Notes: generated from the letters alone by a model not told the origin. Numbered from the stretch's first letter, positions 1-11,299 are shown. The stretch: DNA of 64,000 nucleotides from Phocoena phocoena (GCF_963924675.1 NC_089232.1:49104759-49168758); one strand, 5' to 3'. Numbers and translations are program-made.

Positions 1-780
1 GTATTTTAGTTTTTTAAATTCCTATTTTGAAATCAGTGGGATAAACTGCTTTTCATTCTCCAAGTCGTTTATAGTTTTAATCTGGGATGACAGTCTGTTG
101 TTCAAGAGCAGTAACCATTTAATTCAGTCTGGTTGTTTCATACACAAATAAATGTACCGTATATACAGATTTAATAGCTGGTTAGACACTGTCAGCCCTA
201 TGTGAGAATATTTGTAATAATTCACCCCAGTTTCATATGAAATATCTTTGGACCTGTCATCATTATGTTCACAATACTTAGTTCCATGAAAATATAGTCA
301 CGTTATTTGTAGACAAATGTCGCATGCATGACTGACTACATTGACCCCGAAATTGACTGTACAACGTTCATTATTTAGGAAAAAATGTCAAATCCAATCC
401 AATTCTGACTTTTCTGAAAGGGTGAGTACACAAGACTACTTAACAGTCTGACTTTCTGAAAGTTTTTCCAAGACCCTTGATGGAACATGTATTATCAAGT
501 AAGTAAGTCATTGTAGATAAATAAGAAGCACCCCAATACTCTAGTTAAGTTGTATTGCATGTATTTACATTTTATCTTTTCTTAATTTATAGATTCAAGT
601 GAACAGCCTTCATTATTACTAAATATTTAAGGCACTTTGATGATGAAAAGGCAGATGTTGTATATTTAGTCATTGGGGAGTTGAGGAAGACCAACATTTG
701 AAAGTTTCTGAAAGAAAAACTTTCTTCCTTTTTATTGTTTTTTACCATCATTTCAGTGAGGGTGTCCTGCAGTGATTAAA
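1..780. other. Intergenic DNA, nothing recognised
   Basis: AT-rich sequence with no convincing open reading frame, splice-flanked exon or repeat that I can name. It may contain very old decayed repeats that only a library search would find. Confidence 0.5.
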
Positions 781-794
781 GACCTATAGGAAGC

Positions 795-796
<2 letters not shown>

Positions 797-841
<45 letters not shown>
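797..841. repeat. (CA)n microsatellite
   Basis: A run of alternating A and C, nearly perfect from about 806 to 841, with imperfect ACATATAC units at the left end. A standard dinucleotide microsatellite, likely polymorphic. Confidence 0.95.
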
Positions 842-846
<5 letters not shown>

Positions 847-1073
847 GTTTTCACCTAAGCTTTCACCCCTGTTTTTACTAAATAATAAGATAATATTTCA
901 CAGATTTAACCTTGTTTTTGACTTTATACCTTAGAAAAAAATGATAGAGGCCAAATAATATAAATGGAAAGAATTGACTCCAAATATTTGTCCACCTGTG
1001 TTTAATGAAATATTTGTATATAATATATAATTTTTTATTTTACACAAGTGGGCAAATATTTAAAGTCAGTTTT

Positions 1074-1130
1074 ATGTATGTGTATGCATATATATACATA
1101 CATATATATATATACATACATATATATATG

Positions 1131-1167
<37 letters not shown>

Positions 1168-1208
1168 TTCTATAAAAGAGAGAGAGAGAGACCAGGAGAG
1201 AGAGTATT
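1074..1208. repeat. Compound TA/CATA and GA microsatellite
   Basis: About 70 bases of TATA/CATA repeats pass directly into two GA runs separated by a short AATTCTATAAAA spacer. A second GA stretch and another copy of ATTCTATAAAA follow. The 69-residue reading frame across it is low-complexity and is not a gene. Confidence 0.9.
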
Positions 1209-1449
1209 CTATAAAAAACATATAGTATATATAGATTTATATATTTCCAACATGTGAATCTTTCCTATAATATAGCAAAATCTTTTTTTTCAGGTATAAC
1301 TTTTCAGTATTCATTGACTTGATAAAGACTTTATAAAGGGCAAGAGAGTAAGAATGAAATGATTCTGGATTTAGCAGGTTGGGAGGAAGGTTATTTTTTC
1401 ATCAGAGTTTAAAGAACTAAGAAATTCACAACCATGAAAGAAAACAAAG

Positions 1450-1840
1450 TTAGTTGTTGGAGGAGGTCCTAAAGAGGACGTGACCACTGGTTGACCCTCA
1501 AGCTGGACTCAGGCAGTCAGAGGCTCTTCACCCCTCCCCGTCCTTGGAATGTACATTCTGCCCACCGTTCCCACAGTGGAAGCCATTTTCAAGATGCAGC
1601 CTTGAGAGAGTAATGTGTTACCGGAACTGAGTGAACCCAGTTAAGGCCTCTCTATAAAATGCTATGATCGTGGTGGACAGGTACAGAGATCTACTTGTCT
1701 TGTGATGTGCAAGACAAGCCTCCTATGAAAGTTCCCTTGCTTATTAAACCTGCCACCTACCAGTCTGGAGTGTCCTGCCTCTTTTTTCAGTCTCTCCTTG
1801 CCCTCTGTATATGGAGGCCAGTTTGCAAACCAACGTTAGT
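1450..1840 (+). mobile_element. Probable solo LTR with 5-bp target duplication
   Basis: The element proper is 1455-1835 (381 bp). It begins TGTTGG and ends CCAACG, nearly the inverted repeat expected for LTR ends (TG...CA) with the last A changed. It is flanked by TTAGT at 1450-1454 and 1836-1840. Inside, TATAAAA at 1653-1659 and ATTAAA at 1743-1748 are spaced as a promoter TATA box and poly(A) signal would be, and a pyrimidine-rich U5-like stretch follows. A 5-bp duplication fits an endogenous retrovirus. No internal retroviral genes adjoin it, so it is a solo LTR. The family is not assigned. Confidence 0.6.
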
Positions 1841-2019
1841 GGATGCTTGTAATCAAATTGCCCAACTTGATTATAATTATATGTTAGGAAAATTTCTAAA
1901 ATTTCCTCTATAAGAACTACTGCATTAAAACTCAGTGCCTAGGCAGTGACAAGCACATAAAAAAGTCTTTATCCTTATTGACTGTTATTAAAAATATTAA
2001 TAACTATTTCCGTGATAGA

Positions 2020-2245
2020 AAATGAGCCATTGGGGTAGAGCAACTGACATTTAAATGCAGATTCTGTCACGTTGCACAAACATGGAAAGGCCACTTAACA
2101 TTTCTGATCCCCAGCTTTCTGTTATGTAAAACAAGCTTAAGAATGAATACCTTACATGGCTGTTCTGAGGTGCTAATCAGATCACACATAGCTCAATAAG
2201 TACCTAGTATCTTGCACGTGTTCAATAATTTCATTGTTGTTTTAA
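2020..2245 (+). mobile_element. MIR SINE fragment
   Basis: It shows the diverged MIR signature: a central block resembling 'cacttaacatttctgatcc', then 'tgtaaaacaagcttaagaatgaatacc', then 'tcaataagtacctagtatcttgcac'. This matches the tRNA-derived core and 3' part of an ancient mammalian MIR. No target duplication is recognisable at this age. Confidence 0.65.
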
Positions 2246-2350
2246 TGGAAGGAAATTAAATTGAATTGTGAGGAGTATCAGGCTACAGATATGACTTTGG
2301 AAGGTGCTATCAAAAGGAAAATTCTCTTGTTTTTTTGTTTAAGAAGGTCT

Positions 2351-2594
2351 CCTCTCCTGCTATTTTTTTTTTTTTTTTTTTTTTTATGCGTTACGCGGGC
2401 CTCTCACTGTTGTGGCCTCTCCCGTTGCGGAGGACAGGCTCCGGACGCGCAGGCTCAGCGGCCATGGCTCACGGGCCCAGCCGCTCCGCGGCATGTGGGA
2501 TCTTCCCAGACCGGGGCACGAACCCGTGTCCCCTGCATCAGCAGGCGGACTCTCAACCACTGCGCCACCAAGGAAGCCCTCTCCTGCTATTTTT
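2351..2594 (-). mobile_element. CHR-2-like SINE
   Basis: A tRNA-derived cetartiodactyl SINE on the minus strand (body 2368-2577), seen on the plus strand as poly(T) followed by the reverse complement. It is flanked by a perfect 17-bp target duplication at 2351-2367 and 2578-2594. The A box and B box regions of the tRNA-like head lie near the right end. Divergence from the other copies is low, so it is relatively young. Reading frames across it on both strands are by-products. Confidence 0.93.
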
Positions 2595-3454
2595 ATTGTT
2601 ATAGTTGAACAAATATGTTGTGGTCGCCAGAAACACCCTGTAACCAAGAGTATTTCTATAAATCATGGGTTAATTCATCACATCATAACTGGCTAGCATC
2701 TTTTAAAGTTAGAAGGGTACACTTTGAAGGTGCCAAGCCAAGAAATTGAGAGAAGCAGCAGAAGAATGGGTACAAAAGACAGCTTTGCCCATTGAGTTGA
2801 GAATAGCACAGCATATGAGATGATTAAAGAAATCCATACCTTCTTTGAGCATATTGAATTAATGTTCTGTTTTTATTAAACACAGGGTTATAGGTTTTGA
2901 TTTTTATCTTGTTTAGGAAAGCTAGTGACGATTGCTTTACATTTTCTATTGTTTCATAATATTTAGTGTACTTACATATAGATATGAATATGGTTATAGA
3001 CATAGATATACAATTTGACTTTCCTAACACCTCCTGAAGTAAGTAGTGTTGGCAGTATGATACCATTATACATGTGAGAAAACAAAAATGAAGGCATGCA
3101 TTGATTTATTCTGGTTTATGTTGAAGGTCTGATTGGTTCATGTTTACCATTTAAATATCACCATTTTAGTTCCTAACACAAATAGGCTTGTAATTAATGA
3201 CTCAGAAACTAACATTATGATTACTTTTTTCTTTCTCCTACTGAACAAGAGAGCAATATTTTTTATTGTGGGAGTATTAGCATCAATTTGAGGAAAATAT
3301 ATTAAAAATTAGATGCTCAGTGTATATTAAATATGAATGTTCTCTTAGCAAGGCAGGATTGGTATGATTAATCCCTTAATGCAGTCTAAGATTTTTTTCG
3401 TATGTATCCTCAGCTATAATACTACCATAGGAACAATGAGTAAGTAAGACACAC

Positions 3455-3456
<2 letters not shown>
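2595..3456. other. Intergenic DNA, nothing recognised
   Basis: AT-rich sequence without a supported gene. The 80-residue minus-strand frame at 2824-3066 has no recognisable domain and the composition of random AT-rich DNA. Confidence 0.5.

Positions 3457-3494
<38 letters not shown>
3457..3494. repeat. (CA)n microsatellite
   Basis: An uninterrupted AC/CA run of nineteen units. It makes a false valine/cysteine-rich frame on the minus strand. Confidence 0.95.
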
Positions 3495-3496
<2 letters not shown>

Positions 3497-3674
3497 AGAA
3501 GCACAGAAGAATGCTTTGTGAGTCCATGGAAGACAACCTCTGAGAAATTCCAGAAATACTTCTGGTGTGCAGACTGAAAAGGGCTCTGGTTCTGCATTAA
3601 GGGGCTGGCACAGAATATAAAAACAAAGGTTTAAATTCTAAGGAAATAAACCAGAATATGGAAGAAAAACCTTG

Positions 3675-4060
3675 AAGCACAAAGGTATTGCTGTAGCATT
3701 ATTTATAATTATAAAGCTTTTGAAAGCAACCCAAATGTCTAAATACTGAATAATAAAAATAGGCTATGGAATGTTACATAGCTGTCCAAATGATGTTTAA
3801 GAAGAGTTTGTAATAACACAGAAACATAGTTTTGATTTAAAGTAAAATGAAACACAGGAGACAATAGAAGAGATAGAGTATGATAGGTATGTTTTTGAAA
3901 AAAGCATGTACCTATCTGCAAAAAAATATTTAGAGAAAAGAAGCAAAATGTTAGCATATATTCTATGTGCACGATGGGACCGAGTAATAATCTTTCTTTT
4001 TCCTGCATTTCTATATTTCTCAATTTTTTTATAATGGAAAAAATAGAATGTATTCTCTTT
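3675..4060 (+). mobile_element. Old L1 (L1M-type) 3' end fragment
   Basis: It contains decayed versions of phrases typical of old L1 3' ends: 'caacccaaatgtctaaatactgaataat', 'ggctatggaatgttacatagc' and a T-rich 'tttctcaatttttttataatgg' close. Orientation is plus. Divergence is high, and the subfamily is not assigned. Confidence 0.55.
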
Positions 4061-4446
4061 TAAGCTGCCAATCTACTTTTTACATGTAAAAGTAGTCACG
4101 GACTTTATCTCAACGAGGAAAGCAGAAATATACTAGTCATTTCAAAAGCAAGACTTTACGTGGCGACTTGGTTGCAGGGTTTGGGTGTTAGAGGCTGGAA
4201 TCAAATGCCTCTCCTGCGAGAAGTATCATTGCTGAATTGATCCTGACCCGAACTGTAAGTCAATAGAAAGGAAAGGTTAGCTCTCCCATCCTCCACCTAC
4301 TAATCGCTCCTTGTTGCCCCCTACTGGCAGAACCTAGGAAGCTACTGGCAACTGAGAAATGCAGCTTGCATGGTCCCAGTCAGGGTGAAGCCCGGTATAA
4401 AAGGGTGGATTTGGAACAAAAAGACAATAACTTTAAAACAAACACA
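4061..4446. other. Intergenic DNA, nothing recognised
   Basis: No gene or nameable repeat seen in this stretch, which leads up to a SINE insertion. Confidence 0.5.
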
Positions 4447-4665
4447 GGGGCTTCCCTGGTGGCGCAGTGGTTGAGAGTCCGCCTGCCGATGCAGGGTTCA
4501 CGGGTTCGTGCCCCGGTTCGGGAGGATCCCACGTACCGTGGAAAGGCTGGGCCTGTGAGCCATGGCCAGCTGACCTTGCGCGTCTGGAGCCTGTGCTCCG
4601 CAACGGGAGAGGCCACAGCAGTGAGAGGCCCGCGTCTGGCAAAAAAAAAAAAAAAAGAAAAAAAC
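4447..4665 (+). mobile_element. CHR-2-like SINE
   Basis: A plus-strand CHR SINE. It runs from the 'gggcttccctggtggcgcag' head through the B-box-like 'gggttcgtgcccc' to a 3' A-rich tail (about 4641-4665). Imperfect flanking similarity (AAACACAGG on the left, AACCCACAGG on the right) suggests a decayed target duplication. A TTCACGG variant replaces the usual GGGGACACGG after the head. Confidence 0.92.
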
Positions 4666-5485
4666 CCACAGGCTTATTCTATGTAAATAATTAGAATAAT
4701 GTATAAAATGCATTGCTCAAGACTAAAATCTTAGAGTAACAGTATTGAGACATGGAAACCGTTATTAATGACTTTCATTAATTTGATTACCAAAGCCAAA
4801 ATGCTTCTTAATGGGATGAATTGAGTACAAATAAGTGATGTTAAACTTTTAACATGTATCATTTGTTTTTATTAAAGTGATTCAGCCATCACCATTCTAC
4901 TCCAATAGATATTTTATTAAGGAAACTAATTTAAATGTACATGATAAATGAACTGTGTTGAAAATTCTATTTTTCTTCCATTCTAACCTCCTGATCCTAA
5001 TTAACTTCTCCACTACTGTTCCCATAGAAACCAACAATGCATTCAATAAGATGCAAAGGTAGTAATGTACAGGCAGAAGCATTCTACAAGTACAGTAACA
5101 ACATTTATTTTAAATCATGGGACAAATTAGTACTTGCAATTAGATTAGAAGTAATCTACTTCAAAATTCAAAATGAAAAATGCCCTCTAATGGTAAACAA
5201 AGATGATAAGCTTTCCCCGAACAACTCTGTTTTCTCTATTTCAATGTAAAATAAGCGTAACGCCCAGGAAATTAAGGTTCATATTTTTATGTGGCACTTC
5301 TTTTGGTTTTCTTGATTTTTCTTTAATCATGCCATATCCTATCCCCTTACCCCACACATATTTTCGCATGAATAAATAAAAAACAAAGCAACAAAATGTA
5401 TAAAACGATGTAAAAGCCAAGCTCCTTTGCATGAAAGACCTGTCCCATTCTGCCCCCTTTCTTCACTCTAGATTCGCAAGCTAAT
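4666..5485. other. Intergenic DNA, nothing recognised
   Basis: AT-rich sequence with no supported gene or repeat. Confidence 0.5.
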
Positions 5486-5706
5486 TACAGCTGACCCTTG
5501 AACAACACAGGTTTCAACTGCACAGGTCCAGTTATACACAGAATTTTCCCAATAAATATGTATTACAGTACTACACAACACAATGTTGATTGAATTGGTG
5601 GGTATGGAACTAGGGATCTGGAGGGCCGACTGGAAAGTTATATGCAGATTTTTGACCATTGGGGGTTGGTGCCCCTAACTTCTGCGTTGTTCAGCAATCA
5701 ACTGTA
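5486..5706. mobile_element. Tigger-type MITE (MER2-like)
   Basis: The element body 5488-5704 has terminal inverted repeats: the left end begins CAGCTGACCCTTGAACAAC and the reverse complement of the right end begins CAGTTGATTGCTGAACAAC. It is bounded by TA on both sides (5486-5487 and 5705-5706), the target duplication of Tc1/mariner-class elements. The sequence resembles the non-autonomous MER2 group of Tigger DNA transposons. At 217 bp it cannot encode a transposase. Confidence 0.75.
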
Positions 5707-6925
5707 GTCACAAAATTATACATTTGAGGCAGAGACCAAGGCACATTTCTCCTAGAGTTGGCCCTTACCCGATTAAACAAACTCCAGCTGGGTTTGACTC
5801 TACAGGTTAGACCGTGAATCGAATGCTGAGTACAATAGCTGCTATAATCATGACTGTGTTTCAGTTCGAATGCCCTGGTAACATTCCAATGTAGCCATTC
5901 TGGATGTGATGACATTAGCATGCCTCCATCCCTTCTGAGGTTTGTTGCAAGTAGCTTATTACCAATAATAGTTGACAAAGCAAACAAAGGCAAACAATAA
6001 TTATAAATGTTTTATTAAAAAAAAGAAGAGTCAAGTCTGTTCATGGTTATTTCTATATACTTTAACTCTCCATCCTTGTATTTTGATGTGGTTTTATAAA
6101 TGCACAAAAGTGTATTAAGAGCTATGGTTTCAGAAACTTTGATTACAATACCTTTATGTTTCCAGTGCATTTTGGAGGAAAAATTGTCAGAACAATTGTG
6201 ATAATCCATGCTTACCCTTTTTCTTTCATCTTTCCTGTCCTGCTCCACTATGCAAAAAACAAAAACAAAAAAACTTACTCTTAAGTTAGTCTTTACCAAT
6301 ACACCGGTAAAATGGTAAAGCACTTTCATACCAAATTTGTACCATTGGCTTTTCATTTCTCAAATGGATTTGGTGGTATTTAATTGATTTACTGAACAGG
6401 TGGTTATTTCAGGATCTTCTTATATTGTGAATATAGGTAGATAGAGGTAGATGGATAGATAATTATAAATAATTAGGTCAACCATTTCTGACTTGTGATA
6501 TATTCTGGTGTATATTAAGATTAGATTATGGTGTTTACATTATTTTTAACAATATGACCTCTTTCCTGTCTCTAAATTCTAGCCAAACATGTGAGGGGAA
6601 TTTAAGACCTACACGGATCTAGCACATTATCTAAGTTATATACTGTGCTGCTATTTTCCTTTTATTTATTTTTTTTAATTGATACAGAGGACAGCTAGTC
6701 TTCATTGCAATATGCACACTAATGAACTTTGAAGTATACGGATTTCACAATTACTCAAGCCCAGTTAGCCTCAGTGCCATGCCATTTCTCTTCAGCTGTC
6801 TTAAAGCATGTGACTTTGAACTTCTTCCTTATCTAAAACTGCATCAAGAATTTTAAACTTGAAATTCCCTTCTCTGACCACAAATCCTTGTTGTCCATTG
6901 TATTACTCTCTGCCAGTTCTTAGTT
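5707..6925. other. Intergenic DNA, nothing recognised
   Basis: AT-rich sequence. The 113-residue minus-strand frame at 6015-6356 has no recognisable domain or exon context, so I do not call it a gene. Confidence 0.45.
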
Positions 6926-6929
6926 TCCC

Positions 6930-7490
6930 TCCTCTGTAGGAGATGAATGCTTCCCTGCCCAGTTAAACTCGGGAGTGAACATATGATATACATGAGCTAA
7001 TGAAATCCCAGTGAGAATGATGTATGCCACTTCTGAACAGAAGCTTTAAGAACAAGCGGGTACCTTTAAGTTCACTTTTCTCTTTGTTACATTTAAAAGC
7101 AGAGTTGCAGATTTGGGCTCTTTTGTCAGCTTGGGTCCTAGAGTACCAACAGTGACAATTTGAACCGATCATCCATCTAACTTGTAATGAAGAGAAAGCA
7201 TGAACATGATATAAATCCTTGTTGCTTTAAGTCTGTGGTCAGCAAGCTAAGGTCTGGAACATAGCCATGCTCATTTGTTTATGTATTGACTATGGTGCCA
7301 TTTGTTTATGTATTGACTTGACTGTGGTGCCATTTGTGCCACAATGGCAGAGTTGAGTAGTTGTGACAGACACTGTGACTCATGAAGCCTGAAATATTTA
7401 CCATCTGGCCCTTACAGAAAAAGTTTCGGACCTAGCTTTAAGTCACTGAGCTTTCAGGGAGATTTGTTACTGCAACTTAAATTAGGCCAT
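6930..7490 (+). mobile_element. MLT1-like LTR, split by an hAT insertion
   Basis: The right end reads 'gtcactgagctttcaggg' and 'tttgttactgcaacttaaat', which resembles the 3' end of MLT1-class MaLR LTRs (compare 'gccactgagatt', 'tgttactgcagc'). The sequence before 7225 continues the same LTR type, and 7233-7435 is a later insertion. The left boundary is uncertain. This is an old ERVL-MaLR relic with no genes. Confidence 0.45.
7225..7443 (-). mobile_element. hAT-type non-autonomous element, 8-bp TSD
   Basis: The body 7233-7435 begins CTGTGGTCAGCAAGCTAAGG, and the reverse complement of its right end is CTAGGTCCGAAACTTTTTCTG. It resembles a common mammalian hAT-derived MER element known by 'cagagttgagtagttg' and 'aatatttaccatctggccc'. 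It is flanked by CTTTAAGT at 7225-7232 and 7436-7443, a perfect 8-bp duplication diagnostic of hAT transposition. A phrase of about 27 bases (CATTTGTTTATGTATTGAC...) is tandemly repeated at 7272 and 7299. Confidence 0.75.
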
Positions 7491-7717
7491 CATTTCATTT
7501 GGTAACTCCTCTCTTTGTATTTGGTCAGAGCCTAAGAAATGGGCATAAATCACGATATTACTTGTTTACAGGAGTGTATGATGGAGGAGGTGACCTTGAA
7601 GTAAAGAATGACCTGATTCTAGAGGAGAAACAATGTGAGCAACGCGCAGAGTCCAAGGGGCGGAGGCAGCTCAGTCACATCTCAGGCAAAATCAACATGA
7701 GTAGTGGCAAGACAACC

Positions 7718-8107
7718 CGTCTCAGGCAGCGTGGGCTGCCATAACAAGTACCATAGACTGGGTGGCTTAAACAACAGATATTTATCTCTCATAGTTCTGA
7801 AGTCAGGGAGTTTGAGACCAGGGTGCCAGCATGGTGGCGTTCTGGTGAAAACCCACCTCCTGACTTGCAGATGGCTGCCTTCTCACTGTGTCCTCACCAG
7901 GTGGGGGATGGGGAAAAAGACAGCTCTACTCTCTTCCTCTTTTTATAAGGACTCTAATCCCATGACGGGGGCCTTACCTCCCTGATGTCCTCTAAACCTA
8001 ATGACCTCCTAAAGGCCCTACCTCCAAATACTACCAAATACTACACTGGAGTGTTAGGGCTTCAAAACATAAATTTTGGGGGAGCACAAACATTCAGTCC
8101 ACATTAC
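7718..8107 (-). mobile_element. MLT1-like (ERVL-MaLR) LTR
   Basis: Decayed phrases include 'gggctgccataacaagtaccatagactgggtggc', 'ttataaggactctaatccc' and 'acaaacattcagtccac'. They are the reverse complement of a widespread mammalian MaLR-type LTR. At about 390 bp this is close to full LTR length, and no internal region follows. The element is known to me as MLT1-like. The exact subfamily is not determined. Confidence 0.6.
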
Positions 8108-9130
8108 AGCTCAATGCTAGACCACCCAGATGGTGGCCCAGATTAAAGAGTTAGGATGATGGGCAGTTGTCATACGTGAGATCATACAGAAACCCTTTGC
8201 TAGACTAATAACTAGGGCAGCGTTCTGGTCTTCAGGATGAAGACAGGCACGTACAGGGCAAAATAACCTGAAATATGTGGGCAGCATTCTGAGCACTTTT
8301 CAGCATTTCAGAGGCAATCTGTTAAGAGTAAGAGACAGGACCTAAAACAGGTAACCGTCTCTAAAGATTGAGTAGATGGGTGTGGCAGTGGAAGATACGT
8401 ATTTGCAGACAATTGTGGAGAGGAGGAGAAAAGGGATGGAGGACAGACAGGCAATTGTAGCTAATTCTATGGACATTGGCTCCTGCTGACAAAGAGAAAA
8501 AGCACAAGGGCACCACAAGAGGATCTGACTGGGCAATTTCATTCTCAGTAACTCCAGATGAGGGAGGACAAGGGCTGTGGAGGATGGTGATTTATGACTC
8601 CTCTTGTTAAGATTGGTGCATAAAAACGGACAGCACTGAGAATGGGAGGAGCAGCAGACTCAGCTGTGATAATTTGGCGGAAGGTGGAGTAAATATATCT
8701 TCTTCCTATTTTATACTAAACCGTACCTTTGCCTTTATCATCTTTAGTCATTTCATCTTTTCGTATTCTCACAGGCTATCCGTCCCTTTTCTCGTTTAGT
8801 TTGTTCCTTAAGCAACCTAAATTCTATGTTCAGTGATTTCACGTTATCTTTTCTTTGTTTGACCTCAAACTCCTTTTAGTCATCTGCTCACAAATTCTTC
8901 TGCAACCACAAACTGTTTCAGATCCCTAAGCTCTCCTTTCCTGGCTTCTTAGCTTCACTTGAGAAACTCACTAAACATTGACGATCAGTTCCACCACAAA
9001 TGCGTTCTCCCTAAACTTGGCAGGATCCAAAATGAAACGCGGCAATTCTTATTCTTCTCTCATTGATTCCCAATTATAATTCCTGCATTATAATTCCAAC
9101 AGCTGTTCCACACTATCTTCAAGCCCCGGT
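8108..9130. other. Intergenic DNA, nothing clearly recognised
   Basis: Mixed-composition sequence with no supported gene. The T/C-rich part at 8700-9130 may contain decayed LINE sequence, but I cannot assign it. Confidence 0.4.
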
Positions 9131-9139
9131 TTCAACCCA

Positions 9140-9255
9140 TTTATTCATTCAGTAAATAATATTTTTAGCCTTTACTATATGTCAGGCTCTCTGCTAGCTG
9201 TTAGAGAAACAACAGTGAATGAGACAGGTGTGCCTTCATGGAGTTAGTGAGTGAG
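9140..9255 (+). repeat. Ancient mammalian repeat fragment
   Basis: 'attcattcagtaaataatatttttagcctttactatatgtcagg' followed by 'agagaaacaacagtgaatgagacagg' is the familiar eutherian 'cattcaacaaatatttattgagc...gccaggc' repeat. The same repeat type recurs in this window at about 10.5, 11.3, 12.5, 15.1 and 42.0 kb. I do not assign a family. Confidence 0.55.
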
Positions 9256-9989
9256 ACAAACAAAAGCCAAGCAACTAAGATGTACCGTGATTAGGGCAAT
9301 AATAGAGAGAGGACAGGTATGCAGTAGACTTGTATCACAATTCATCCCATATCCTAAGTTTTGCTTTATCAAATTAAAAACTAGAAAAGTGCTTTCCTTG
9401 CCTCTCAGCAGTCCAGAGTTTATGCCTGTGACCAGGGTCTACCAATCAGATCTACCAACATGTTGATTCAGAAAAGACTGATTTGAGAAAAAAAGCTAAA
9501 TGGAACTTAATGTGGCAAGGGTGGGAGAGAGGCAGCCACCCATTCAATTAGCAATGACAGAGGACTAAATGGTGGCAGTTCAAGGAGTCCAGGGTTAATG
9601 GTTTTTGTTATACCAGCAGTAACAAAGATAGGACTTCCTCAGAAGAAACTCAGACATTTCTTTTCCTGGTGGTACAGCCTCCAGGCCAGATTCTCTTAGT
9701 CCTCTGCTCTGGTACATTGTCTGCTGTTTAATATTCTTTAATACAGTTCTTTTGTGCTTAAGCCATCTAATATTTCTTTGGGTCATCCTAAAACTTTAAC
9801 AGATATAAGAATGTTTGGGACTATATAGGAGGGACACATAACTTGGGTGAGAGTAGACTGTACAATATTGCCTAGAAAAATCAACATTCGCATTGAGACC
9901 CAAAGGATACACAGGGTTGATTCAAATAAAGCAAGAGGGGAACAAGTTTCCGGGAAGAGGATATAGTTGAGAAGGGAGGGAACATATCA

Positions 9990-10990
9990 TATGGATAGAA
10001 TTCAGTGTGACCAAAGGAATACAATGAGGGTGATGAGGTAGGGCATGTTGGCAGTGATAAAAAATGAAGCCATAGGAATAAACAAGGAACATACGAGTCT
10101 GATCATTAAAGCCAGGTGAGGAGTTTGAACTATACTCTAAAAGCAGTGGGGAGCTTCTGAAATATTTTAGGTGGATAGGGGAATCATCAGATATGTACTT
10201 TAGGAAGATCGCTTCTGAAATATTTTAGGTGGATAGGGGAATCATCAGATATGTACTTTAGGAAGATCACTGTGGCTTCAGTCAGGAAACTATATTGGAG
10301 TGGGACAAGGCAGGAAGACCGCAGTGGTTTGGGTCAGAATTTCTGGTGGGCTGAGTAGGAGAGGAGCAGGAGAGAAAGGAAGAGAAGAGACTTATTTGGG
10401 AAAATGCTTTACAACTTAATTCATAGAAATGACTAAAGTCATTTAAAATGTGCTTCCTTAATTTTTCTCTTTTCCACTTCAAGGTTTATTCATTTGTTTT
10501 CATATATTTATTGGTTTTTTTTCATTTGTTTTGTCTTGTTTGTAATGTGCTAGAGACTATTTCAGGTGTCAGGAACATAATCAGTGACTGAGTAAAATGA
10601 AGCATCTGTTCTCATGGAGAACAGAGGCAGCAAACCATAAACAAATAAATACTGAGGAAGATGGTTTCAGTGAGCGGTATGTGCCCTATTAACCAAAACA
10701 GGAAGATGTGACAAAAAGTGACCTGAATAGAAGCTCCATCACATTGGAAGGTCAGAGAAAGCCTCTTCAGGGGTGTCGCATTTGAGCTGAGACTTGAGTT
10801 GCGGGAATTTGCTGGCCATTAGGAGGTGCTGGGAATGAGTATTCCAGGTAGAGAGACAAGCCAGGGAAAATGCAAAGCGGGGAATGACCCAGGCTGGGTG
10901 AAGAATCTTAAGAAAGCTAGTGTGGTTGGAGCAAGGGGAGAGTGGAGAGAGAAGGAAGAGTGGTTGGAGAGACGAACGTTGGACAATTTA
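9990..10990 (+). repeat. Ancient mammalian repeat, two partial copies
   Basis: The segment at 9990-10400 carries the part reading 'agtttgaactatactctaaaagcagtgggga' and 'gaagatcactgtggcttc'. The segment at 10510-10990 carries the part reading 'tcaggaacataatcagtgac', 'gaatgagtattccaggtagag' and 'gggaaaatgcaaagc'. Both belong to the same old consensus as the piece at 9140. The 65-84 residue reading frames inside are incidental. Confidence 0.5.
10153..10268. repeat. Exact 58-bp tandem duplication
   Basis: Bases 10153-10210 (GCTTCTGAAATATTTTAGG... to ...AGGAAGATC) are repeated without a mismatch at 10211-10268. The duplication lies inside an old, diverged repeat, so perfect identity means the duplication itself is recent or a collapse/assembly error. 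Confidence 0.95.
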
Positions 10991-11090
10991 TGGAAGATCC
11001 GGAGAGGGCATCGGGGATTTTGACTCTAAGTGTGATGCTGCTGCATTTTCATCCTTCTTCTTTTCAGCTTGTTCTTCAGAGAGAACAATG

Positions 11091-11247
11091 TACCGTCATC
11101 CCTCAGTACCCTTGGGGAATTGATTCCAAGACACGCCCCCGCCCCCCACCACGCATACCAAAACCTGCAGGTGCTCAAGTCTTTTGTATAAGATGACGTA
11201 GTAGAGTCCGCCCTCCGTATCAGTAGGATCTGGGAGGGCTGGCTGTA
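11091..11247. mobile_element. Tigger-type MITE (MER44-like)
   Basis: The body 11093-11245 begins CCGTCATCCCTCAGTACCC, and the reverse complement of its right end is CAGCCAGCCCTCCC. TA flanks lie at 11091-11092 and 11246-11247. 'gattccaagacacgcccccgcc', 'ataccaaaacctgcaggtgctcaag' and 'gtagtagagtccgccctccg' resemble the MER44/Tigger7 group. It is non-coding and old. Confidence 0.65.
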
Positions 11248-11299
11248 TTACCGGAACCCTACTAGAATTTTTTACAAATTGTCCTATCATACTTCCAGC

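Noticed and set aside
1048..1257. 69-residue frame
   Set aside because: Low-complexity Tyr/Ile and Glu/Arg translation of a TA/GA microsatellite.
2384..2647. Arginine/proline/glycine-rich frames on both strands (for example at 2261-2608, 4366-4694, 19683-19944, 21656-21996, 45337-45660)
   Set aside because: They are translations of CHR SINEs. The same peptide patterns recur at every SINE, so they are not genes.
4447..4665. Possible tRNA genes in the CHR SINEs
   Set aside because: A- and B-box-like blocks are present because the SINE head is tRNA-derived. The cloverleaf is not preserved and an A-tail and duplications mark retrotransposition.
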